From Brachypodium distachyon (Eukaryota; Streptophyta; Magnoliopsida; Poales; Poaceae), in assembly GCF_000005505.3 (NCBI RefSeq), contig NC_016131.3:56653355-56717354 (forward strand): DNA of 64,000 nt. The letters run 5' to 3'. Positions 34,340 to 43,716 of the stretch are shown in pieces (position 1 is the first letter of the stretch; each line of letters starts with the position of its first letter). Both the position numbers and the translations under genes were made by a program. The notes below the pieces were generated by a model. That model did not search any database. It was not told where the DNA came from and saw only the letters and a list, made by a program, of their open reading frames with translations.

Positions 34340-35655
34340 AGATATTTCTTTAGTCATGGCTGGTGGATATTACCTAGAATTGAGGGAACCTTTGTGCTCA
34401 GGCTGGATGACACAAGTGCTGTGCGCATGCCCAAATTAAGTTGCGACAGAATCTTTGAAAACAGGTATCTTTTGGACAGTGCACTGCAATATATTTGTAA
34501 TCTTGCTCTGACAGTCGTTTGTGATCTGCTCTAATACAATTTTATCTTTTATCTCAGTTACTTTATACTCAGGTGGACCGATATAAAGGTCGTAGTTAAT
34601 CGAGCTTGTTACCTGTTACTGGCTTACTGCTGAATGGGTTTCCCTTTGGTATCGTTGGCAGTGACTTTCAGTTGATCTATGTCTTCTGCATTTAATCACG
34701 GAACCATGCATGCCCACTTATAAACATTATTTAAAGAGTTTGGTACATCTGGGACTGTCTATGTGTCCCGTAATTTGTACATGGCAAAATGATAACTTTT
34801 TGGTCATGTTTTCTGAGAACGCTGCCCAGACGATTTGCTTGGCTGTAGAGCTTCAAAATTGAGAGTGAAAAGTTCTTGAAGTATTGAATGCTTCAACTTA
34901 TCCTAACGTAAGTGACATCTCTAGCCATCTGATAAAAAACATTGTTCAACCTAGATGAGAGGGACCAATACTTTTCCGTTTACCAAATTTTAGGCCATTT
35001 CACACCAATTTTTGTTTTTTGCATTGGGTATTCATTTGATAAAGGTGGACTAACCGTGACACACTTTATTCCAACAGGTGGCTTGACTAGCTAGGACAAA
35101 GTTTGAGATAGAAGTAAGCATTTGCCATTTAATGTAGACATGGACTGAAAGGGGTGGGCATCATCTTGCTCCCTGAAGACCTAATTAGTCTACACTGACA
35201 AGAACATGGTAGCTATGCCAATGTAACCGTTGCACAGATATTCTCGAGTTGTGACTGATGGTGATTACCTAGTATTGAGGGAAACCTGAATGCTCAGGCT
35301 ATATGTCACGAGTGTTCCGCGTGTGTGAATGTATGACCAAATCAACGCGGGATCGTTGACGGGGAGATCGATATTCTGGGTGATGCAACATGGTCCTGCT
35401 CTGATACTCAGGTTTGATATTTTCTTTTTCTTTTTTCAACCTGACCTTGTATGCAGGTTTTCTCTAATTTGTGACTATTGGAGATTACCTAGAATCCAGG
35501 GAACCTGAATGCTCAGGCTAATATGCCACAAGTGTTCCAGGTGTTGTGAAAGTAAGTCGTGACGAAGTCCTTGACAGGGATATCGATATTTTGAATGGTG
35601 CACTGAAATCCTGCTCTGCTACTCTGATTTGATCTTTCCTGGTCAGGTTTGATCA
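34340..35655. repeat. Degenerate repeat cassettes upstream of LecRK D
   Basis: The phrase GATTACCTAG.ATTGAGGGAA, followed by CCTGAATGCTCAGGCT, recurs near 34365, 35265 and 35483. After each comes ATC.TTGACAGGGA..TCGATATTTTG..GGTGCA (about 34450, 35350 and 35570). TAGAAGTAAGCATTTGCC with TTAATGTAGACATGGACTGA near 35110 matches 15160 and 15310. The last two copies are spaced about 217 bases apart. These are the block 2 counterparts of the cassettes at 14.34-15.84 kb. Confidence 0.55.
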
Positions 35656-35992
35656 GAATTATCCTTCGGAAAAATGAGTGTTTACATAAGGCAGAGAAAT
35701 TTATAGATGCGAGTTAATTAAATTGCTAATGTTGCCGCTGCACTCGGTTTCCTTATGAAACTTTGCATGTCCTTATGTACATAAAAACGTTGTAAAACTA
35801 GCTTCTTATATTTAGGATGTTTAGACTTCAACAAAGTTCTTTTGAAGCAGGATCTCAATTTGTGAGGTGCCAGGTTTGGCGATGTGGCCAAATCAGCTCT
35901 CTAGCTTGGTTTGTTTTTGTCTCCTTTGTGTCTTGAGGCACCCTTGTATTCCTTTTCTCCTTTACTTTACCCTCCCTTCCCTGTAACTATTA

Positions 35993-36105
35993 CTCCCTCC
36001 GTCCCATATTAAATGATTTTTTATTACATGTATCTATACGTTTTTTAGACATAGATATATTCATATTTGGAAAAATTTGTGTCACTTAATATGGGACGGA
36101 GGGAG
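35993..36105. mobile_element. Stowaway-type MITE
   Basis: Ends CTCCCTCCGTCCCATATTAA and TTAATATGGGACGGAGGGAG, TA on both sides, 113 bases, near-perfect inverted repeats, so probably young. Confidence 0.88.
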
Positions 36106-36369
36106 TACCTTATAACTATATACACTATCGGAGCCTCCTGTGTTTCGGTCGAAACAAATTCTTTCGCTGATTATTAAACTGTTGAGTGATATGATATCTG
36201 TCGCTTTGATGTCCGTAAATCTGTCTGACCGAAGCAGATTAAACTTTAGATCTAAAATATTGATGTTGAGCAGGAGATGGCTGGACTTCACTTTTCTCAA
36301 ATTATTTCAAATTCCGACTATACCTTTTTCATAAGTGCATCTGTCTATGTTGGAAGTACACTTGTGTCA

Positions 36370-37485
36370 TCAGGAAACGTATAACAAGATTATACCATGG
36401 CATCTTTGGAATGACTCTACAACCATGGCATCTGGAGCTATCTGAAATCGATTCCTGAAAGGGAGCAGAATTTTGGTGTTATTATACTCCTTATGTCCAG
36501 AAATAAGAAATAAGTGATGTGGATTTGTGTATTCAGGTGTTCTTTCGACAAAACTCGAAGGCAGGAAGTTCACTTGTGAAGAATTCTTCAATCCCGTTTC
36601 TCTGCAACAGCTTAGACCACAAAATCTTCTGAATTGCCCCAAAATAAAACACACAAAGAGCACACACATTGAAACGATCAGACCAAGCCAGACAGGTATA
36701 AACCAGAGCACGTAGAAAGGAGGTGATATGCATATCTGGCACATGTAGCGTAGCAATGACCTTCATGACTAAATTCACATAGCACAGCATAAGAATAATA
36801 TAATCGTCATCACTAAATTCACATAGCACAGCATAAGAATTTCGATAGTATCATGCAGCTAGCTATTGAGGTCAAGGAAGTTTTACAAGAATCTATCCAT
36901 AGATCAATATTTAACTGAGCATCAAACATCTTGTCAACTCACAAAGGAGGGTACTTAAAAAAAAACTCACAATGGAGTGTAGGGCAAACTAAGACATTAG
37001 GAAATGACGATGTTTCGCTTGGTCGGTCACCATTCAGTGCTCAGGAGGGTGCTCGAACCGAACCAGTATGGCGGTCATGTATCCGCTACAGATCATCATA
37101 CAACTGACAAATAAATTATTTGTTTTTTTTGGAGAATAAATAACTTAATTGGTTTTTTTTAGCGAAAAATAACTTAATTGGTGGCACGGTCCGTCACGTT
37201 CAGACTGTGAACGGCCTGAGAAGGCCTTACTATCGCTTCCTTCGTATTGGGCCTCAAAAGGCCTATAAACCACAGAGCCCATTTCAGTTGCTATTGGCCC
37301 ACGCTAGAAAGGAAAAAACAAAAAACAAATTAGCCCGAACTAGTTTGGGCCGCAATTCTGTGGCCCGTGTGATCGATACAGCAAGCAATAGCCAATAGGT
37401 CCCTGATTCTAAAAAAAGAAGAAGCCAATAGGTCCCCGCGCTGCATCGTGTTGGCCTCCTCTTCGACTCCTCCCAATGCCGATGC
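36370..37485. other. Spacer right of block 2
   Basis: The block similarity ends near 36.3 kb (GAGCAGGAGATGGCTGGACTT, also at 16.11 kb). ORFs here are short and unrecognised. A 29-base direct repeat lies at 36768..36840. Confidence 0.4.
36768..36840. repeat. Direct repeat, 29 bases, period 44
   Basis: ACTAAATTCACATAGCACAG followed by CATAAGAAT occurs at 36768..36796 and 36812..36840 without mismatch. Confidence 0.8.
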
Positions 37486-37489
37486 GCAG

Positions 37490-37770
37490 AAAACGGCGGC
37501 CGGGGGGCCGGAGTCCTCGCCCAGTCGCCCTTTCTTCCTTCCTCTCTCCGGCGATTTCGGCAGCAGGCAGGCCCGATCTCTCACTCTCTCTCGCTCTCTT
37601 TCCGTCCAGTGGATGGTCGACTGAGGTTGGCCAACCGCCGGCGACCGGAGAGGCGGGGGCGGAAGGCTACGCCTACGCGGGCATTGGAGGAGAGCTTTCT
37701 TCCCCTTCCAGCGCCGGCGGCGTGCGCATGGCGGAGGGGGAAGGCGCCGGCGGCCTCTCGGGTAAGCGCA
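37490..37770 (+). repeat. Dispersed GC-rich 5' exon module, copy 2
   Basis: Same order of phrases as at 5.86-6.09 kb (minus) and 58.89-59.12 kb (plus), ending in CTCTCGG before donor GTAAGCGCAGCTGGAACC. Here an ATG opens MAEGEGAGGLS directly before the donor, which could be a short first coding exon. Downstream, an acceptor-like TGTGCAG precedes TGATAGCTGCTGTCGTGATA (37.97 kb), which also occurs near 14.85 kb. No further exon of a recognisable protein was found. Confidence 0.55.
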
Positions 37771-39103
37771 GCTGGAACCATTTAGTCCCAAACCGCGGAG
37801 CGGGGAAATTATTTGAAAGCTACCGGATAATTATTCCTCCGATTCCACTCAAAGTGACTTAAAGTGTCTTCTCTCTCTAGAAAGAACTTGGTTAATTTAA
37901 TATGTTTAGATTTCTGATGAAGTTCTCTTTTACAAACCTTTGATTAACTGGTTTAATTGTGCAGTGATAGCTGCTGTCGTGATATTCTGTATGATTGAAG
38001 GAAGCCCCGGAGGCCGGGAAGGGGATTCATCTTAAGAGACATATTGATACTGTTCTGGGTCTGCAGCAAAGTAATGAGGTTGACCTCAGTTGAGCCTCAG
38101 CTGAATTTTGAGAAAGATTTTTCAGGTGCACACATCTGACTGGATCTGAATTACATTTATGTCTTCCGGAGATCTATGTTCTGCATCACAGAGGTGAGAG
38201 GTAGGCCAAATACAATATTCTGGAATGTAAAAGTGCTGAATTGACCTACACAAGCTGGTGACTCTTTGATGTGCTGAATCTTATTTGAATCTGCAGGCAG
38301 CAGGGATGCAGTTGCCCATGCGCACTGAAGTCATTACACTATTCAGATTAAAGATTTGCAGTCAGAGCCTAGGATAGATTCATTCTTCTATGCGAACAGG
38401 CAGAGAGAGCAGCAATGTTTGATAATACCAAATGAGCAAACTGCGTACTCCGTATTAATTGTACCTAGTGACCCTAGGTAACTGCTCTGATGCCATAAAC
38501 CTAACAGCTTATTCTCTCATCTGTTTTAGCAAAAAAATATATTAATTCTCTTCAATGACAGCATCTAAATGTACATATACTCCGACTTCTAAGCATCATC
38601 TGCTGGAACGTGCCATTCGTTTCTTGGCTGGAGAATTCAAAAAAAAATCAAGGTGCGAACTATTCTCATATAAATTGGATTATCCTTTGTATGTTGTACA
38701 GTTGACAACAATAGCTTTTAATGTACCTTGTAGTGGTGAGTTAGTGCCCTGAATGTTACATCCTGTACTCCAACTTACAAAACTTATATGCAGCACATAA
38801 CATTATAATCTACCCGGTATTCCCTGAATTTCAAACAATTAGAAACTCTAAACTCTGTACAAGATCTAACAGCAAAACCCTTGCATATAAAGTATATCTG
38901 TTCAAACAAAGAACTGAGATGAAACAGAGATATAGCAGATCTAATTAGTGATACTAGAGTTTTTTTGTTTAGAACCCTTGAATTACATATTTGCTATAGT
39001 ATAGCTAAGTGGTACATTAGGCTTCCATTATTTTAACAGGCCTACTAGAGTACTACTATCTACAAAATGTTCGTCTGGCCTTGGTGTCCCGTCTATCTGT
39101 CAA
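37771..39103. other. Spacer upstream of the 3' end of LecRK E
   Basis: No gene is seen. Contains the segment shared with 14.83-14.93 kb (GATTA.CTGGTT...GTGCAGTGATAGCTGC...AGGAAGC.CCGG), and the 3' flank of LecRK E. Confidence 0.4.
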
Positions 39104-41140
39104 TTATCTTCCGCTTGAGATGATGGACGTCATTCCTTGGGTTCCACTTGTGCTGGCCAATGATGCGTATTGGCTGAAACCTTCATTCTGCATTACTGCC
39201 AACATGCTATAACTTAAGTTTGTGGGCATCAACTCCGGGAGTGGTGTCTCGCCATCGAGGTATTGCATGACTTGCCGCATACTGGGCCTCGCATTGAAAA
39301 CTGGATGTGCGCACAACAATCCTAGCTTTAACACCAGACATACCTCATCAGCGTCATAGTTGCCCTGTAGCCTCCTGTCCAGCGTATTTGCTAGTGATCC
39401 TTTATGCCAATGCTCCACAACCCAATCAACTAGTATCTCTGAACTATCCTTCGCCTGATTGTCAATAGGCCTTCGTCCGCAGGTTACCTCAATAAGGAAA
39501 ATGCCAAATGCATACACGTCAGTCAGGGGTGTTGCCTTACCAGTGCGTGCCAGTTCTGGAGCAAAATATCCCATGGTGCCAACCACGCGGGTTGTTTGTG
39601 GATCAGTGCCATGGTCATACAACCTTGCAAGGCCGAAGTCACCTAGACGTCCATTCATTTCACTATCCAGCAGCACATTGCTTGCCTTGATGTCTCGGTG
39701 GATAACAACTTTCTCCCACCTCTCATGGAGGTAGAATAAGCCAGATGCAACACCTCTGATGATTTCAAACCTCTGAACCCAATCCAGAGTGGGTTTATCC
39801 GCTTCAGCATATAAATACTGGTCAAGACTACCATTTGACATATAATCATATACCAATAGGAGTTCACCTTTTCTCCTACAATATCCGAGTAACTGGACGA
39901 TGTTACGATGGCGGAGACGGCCTATACTGACAATCTCAGCAATAAACTCCTTTATTCCTTGCTTTGACTCGTGTGATACCCTCTTCACTGCCACCTCCAG
40001 TTTTGAGACTGGAAGCACACCTTTGTACACCTTCCCAAATCCTCCATGGCCGAGTAGATTCTTGTTATGAAATCCTTCTGTCGCGCGGAATAAATCCTTG
40101 TACGAGAAGCGATGTGGCCCAAACTCATCCTCCCAATCTTCATGTAGCTCTGCATACCTCATTCGTCTCCGCACCAGTAGGATAATAGTTGTTCCAACGA
40201 GAAAGATGAATGTTGCAGTGGCTATTGGTAGGACGATCTCCAGCACTTTGGACCGAGGTTTCGGGCCAGTGCGAGGTAGCTTTGGCAACCTCTTGGTGTC
40301 AATGGCTGGAGCAGGACGGTTTATACCCAAGCTCCAGCCAAGCACACAGTAGAGTGAATTGATTGGACCAGTTGAAGCCGAGAAGCCGACATAGGATGGA
40401 TCTTCTAGCACTGTTGATAGATTGTAGGTAGCTGAGACCAGGGGTCTCGATGGTTTTGCTACATTGAGGGGAGCCATGGTCACACTGATCTGTGTGGTCT
40501 CTCCATCATAATCCACCCACACTTGCATTTCCTCGCGGCTAACGAGGGACAAGCTCTTCATGGCACCACTCTTGTCATCATAGAAGCCAGCTGGTTTGGC
40601 TCGAACCGAGGTGAGATTATTGATGTCAATGCCAACGTGGTTGTCATCGATGTCTTGAAACTCGGTATTTTGGCTACTATCAAGCTCGACTGCAAATATG
40701 TGGTTGCTTGCTTTGCCGTCGCTTGTTTTGTTGAGGAGACCCAAGTATTGTGAGGTTTGCGCACCTGAGAAATCCTTGCTCGGTGAGATGAGGAAAGTCA
40801 TGCCATCAGTGCATTGATCAGAGTACACGGGGACCATGCCAAACACAAAGGTGATTGAGAAGGACTGCACTGCCCCATTGGGTGATCTGCGGAACTGCCA
40901 TGGAGTTGGGTAGAATGCATGGCCTTTGAGGTGAACCGTGCCATTGGTGAGCTGGAGAACCCTATCTTGTGTCACCGTGGCTGTACCGTCGAGGGTGAGG
41001 TCATTGGGAGAGAAGCCAGCATAGACAAATTGGTCATCGCCCGCGGCGGTGGTGTAGGGTGCAAGAACTAAGGCCATAGAGAGGGTTAAGTGTAATAGGA
41101 AGGATAGATGCTCCATGTTAGGCACATCTGCAACTGTCAA
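39104..41140 (-). CDS. L-type lectin receptor-like kinase (LecRK E)
   Basis: Predicted membrane receptor kinase, intronless, 678 residues from the first ATG. Met9 (MEHLSFLLHL) aligns with MNHL of B and D and gives a cleaner signal peptide. Lectin domain about 35-278 (E152, D154, N158, D163, H168); membrane helix about 300-323; glycine loop GHGGFG 364-369; Lys386; HRD 481-483; DFG 501-503; APE 527-529; DVYAFG intact. Differences from the paralogs are small: QTTRVVGTMGYFAPE in the activation segment and tail SSGR. All catalytic residues are present, so it is likely functional. It stands outside the A/B-C/D duplication. Confidence 0.94.
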   Translation of the reverse strand: MTVADVPNMEHLSFLLHLTLSMALVLAPYTTAAGDDQFVYAGFSPNDLTLDGTATVTQDRVLQLTNGTVHLKGHAFYPTPWQFRRSPNGAVQSFSITFVFGMVPVYSDQCTDGMTFLISPSKDFSGAQTSQYLGLLNKTSDGKASNHIFAVELDSSQNTEFQDIDDNHVGIDINNLTSVRAKPAGFYDDKSGAMKSLSLVSREEMQVWVDYDGETTQISVTMAPLNVAKPSRPLVSATYNLSTVLEDPSYVGFSASTGPINSLYCVLGWSLGINRPAPAIDTKRLPKLPRTGPKPRSKVLEIVLPIATATFIFLVGTTIILLVRRRMRYAELHEDWEDEFGPHRFSYKDLFRATEGFHNKNLLGHGGFGKVYKGVLPVSKLEVAVKRVSHESKQGIKEFIAEIVSIGRLRHRNIVQLLGYCRRKGELLLVYDYMSNGSLDQYLYAEADKPTLDWVQRFEIIRGVASGLFYLHERWEKVVIHRDIKASNVLLDSEMNGRLGDFGLARLYDHGTDPQTTRVVGTMGYFAPELARTGKATPLTDVYAFGIFLIEVTCGRRPIDNQAKDSSEILVDWVVEHWHKGSLANTLDRRLQGNYDADEVCLVLKLGLLCAHPVFNARPSMRQVMQYLDGETPLPELMPTNLSYSMLAVMQNEGFSQYASLASTSGTQGMTSIISSGR

Positions 41141-41290
41141 AGCTCAACAGGATGCAGAAATGGAGTGCTTGTCCTAGACCATGAGTAGGTGGTTTGTCAT
41201 GTCAGTCTGTTCAGCAACCTGGGATTTATTAGCAGCGATAGCCACTCATAGCAGCCCATGTCTTCAGTGCACGGGTCACTCCTCTGTCTT

Positions 41291-41316
41291 GTTTTCCATA
41301 TTAGTCATTGTCCTGA
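41291..41316 (-). promoter_or_regulatory. LecRK E upstream shared motif
   Basis: Coding-strand CAGGACAATGACTAATATGG followed by AAAAC, 151 bases before the first ATG. It resembles the elements of A to D (ACAATG, then TGGAAAA or TAGAAAA). Confidence 0.4.
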
Positions 41317-41499
41317 AGTATTAATAGTCAAATGTGATCACTTTTTACCAGTACACTATATTTTGTTTGTTGAAATAATCAAATTCGAGTACAATTATCA
41401 CGGCTGACCAGGCTTGATCTTTCGACGCCTGCTTAATTAGACCATGTCTTCTTTTTGGCTTGGGCAGGTCATCTGCTCAGGACAAAGGACGCGCAACCT

Positions 41500-42800
41500 T
41501 TTTTTTCCTTCTCTTGGTAGAAAGAGAAGAGGTGGTTCACACCTCTAGGCTGTAGCAGAGGGGGTCCTTTCGGAGTTCCATTTTGTATTATTATAAAGTT
41601 GGTGCCAGTTTTTAGGGGGTCATCCCATTTTTCATGGTGTGCAAAATTCTATGCTCATTGAGAAGCTGGCTTACTGTTTAACTACGTGTTACAAGATGCA
41701 AAGATAAACCAATGAAATCTTCATAAAAGAGCTGGCAAGAGTAAAAGTAGCAAGTGAAATCTGGAGTACAGGAATCTTTCTCCTTGACCTTGAGAGGATT
41801 AATAATGTACCCTTTGCCTGGTCGAGGGGATTCCAGGAATGCTCCTGTAGTCCTGTAAACATGGGTGCTTGACGATGTGGTTATTTTCTTCTGCAGCATT
41901 TTTTCTTTCCCTTTCTCAGTGGGAGTCGTGTAGTAGCCAGCTCTTCTCAAGAGTTACTTTTAATGAAATATGGGTGGTGTAGGAGGCAGCCCATTGTTCA
42001 TGCTACTGTAAAATTCTACCTCTGCCGAAATCAGGTTCATCAATAGAAAATTCAGAGAAAATAGTGACTAGTCAAGTCTCCAGCAATAGAATCTTTCTCC
42101 AGGAGATAGATACATGGAGGTAATTCAATGCCGGTTACTCTCCTATCGGTTCCCAGTGACATCGATGCTCGACGACGTGGTTGTATTCTTTTGGGTGTCT
42201 TTTTCTTTCCATCTCTTGGTAGAAAGAGTAGAAGGAATCTATCTCAAGCTTGTCTTACTAGCCTGATGGTAAGGACTTAAGAAGCTGTCTTATATTCGTA
42301 GTCTCTTGCAGAATTCTACCCCGACGTTAAAATCAGGCATACTATTCAGATTACATGGTGGAGAAGAGGAAGCGATCAAAATTCCAGAGACGAGCGGCCA
42401 AGAGAGAAGGTGACAAAGTCAAGTCTTGAGCGCGAGAATATCTTTCGGAGAGAGAACTAAAAAGATACTGATGAGAAAATTCAAGGTATATATGCTCCTC
42501 GCACATTGCCTCTCAGTGACCATTTGTGCTTGGTGACGTGATCTTGTTCTGCGCATCCTTTTCTTTTGTCTTGGTGGAAGTAACTGATATGTGGCTACTA
42601 AAATCCCATGTTCATGGCTCTGTAGATCTCTCTGAGCTGAAATCAGTTTTTTTTTTTTGGAAGTCTCTAGTGTAAGAATATGCTCTCGCAAGAGAAACAA
42701 TAATAGATAGATGAAGCGAAGGCAATGATTCCTGCATATTGCTTTGAAAATGGGTGACTGGTGATATGTTTATTTTTGTTGGGTTGTTTGGCCCTGCTGG
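41500..42800. repeat. Degenerate tandem array, unit about 320-350 bases
   Basis: A succession of shared phrases recurs in the same order. AGTC(A)AGTCT precedes AGAATCTTTCTCC-like sequence (about 41767, 42068-42098, 42418-42450, 42662). Then comes GTGCTTGACGA.GTGGTT.T.TTCT (41868, 42164, 42522, 42755), CTTTTTCTTTCC.TCTC with GGTAGAAAGAG (41505, 41908, 42200, 42560), and AAATTCTA..(T/C)C.G....AAATCAG (42010, 42312, 42630). Four units and a partial first one are visible. Copies are diverged and non-coding. Confidence 0.55.
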
Positions 42801-43169
42801 GCGATCATAGAAGTGTGATAACGACATGCCATACTTGATTGTTCTGGGTTGCCGGTTCTCCAATGGGATTTGTTTGTATTCCAATGCTTTTTTGTTTGTT
42901 TGAGAGTGACTTATACCTCGTCTTGTAGTTTCTTTTGTTTGTTTGACTTTGACAGTGTCTTGGGCCGTGTCCAATAGTTCACATCAAACTAGTCTCTTGC
43001 ACCCGCTAAAAAAATTATTGCTTAAATCGGGCATATATAATTTCAAGTTCATATGCAATTTTTCTTGGGTAAAATCACATGGATAAATCATTTACAAAAC
43101 ATTATGCAGTAGAAAGGTATAAAATGCAGATACATCGTCCATTGAGAAACATTGAAATTTAAAGTAATA

Positions 43170-43251
43170 CTCCCTCCGTTCCATAATTCTTGTCGTTGTT
43201 TTAGTTCAATTTTGTATTAAAACAGCGACAAGAATTATGGGATGGAGGGAG
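43170..43251. mobile_element. Short Stowaway-type MITE
   Basis: CTCCCTCCGTTCCATAATTC mirrors GAATTATGGGATGGAGGGAG, flanked by TA. Only 82 bases; the arms CTTGTCG and CGACAAG extend the pairing nearly to the centre. Confidence 0.85.
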
Positions 43252-43394
43252 TAGAATATTTCAGGTTGCAAGAATTTGTGGAGAAAAATGTCATATGTGC
43301 GCTGTAAAAAGTATACCAGATGTAGGCTTCTGTTACAAACTATTATGTATACATTGTTATTATGGTAGTTTCTTCTGTTACAAGCTATTATGTA

Positions 43395-43465
43395 CTCACT
43401 CCGATTAGCAAAATTTGTACTAGCTTAGGACAAAATGGGTGCCACTTTTTATGGACCGGAGGGAG
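43395..43465. mobile_element. Degenerate short Stowaway-like element
   Basis: CTCACTCCGATTAGCAAAATT at the left and CACTTTTTATGGACCGGAGGGAG at the right, with TA before it. Pairing is partial, and the element resembles the one at 52.6-52.7 kb. Confidence 0.5.
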
Positions 43466-43716
43466 TTTTCGTTAAGGGATCATATTTTTTGCATAAATGA
43501 GCCGAGCTCTCTTGATATACAAGTGCAGGTGTACAGATAGTTTGTCACGCCGGAAGGCTATAAATTCAACGGATACCAAAAACAAAAAGGTAGATTTGGG
43601 CAATCCAATATTTTCCCGTTGTGGGAACTCTTTCTAGTAAACATTCATGATTCATGTAAACATTATTTCTTTGGTACAGCTACGGAATCACTTACAATAC
43701 AATTACAGATTATACA

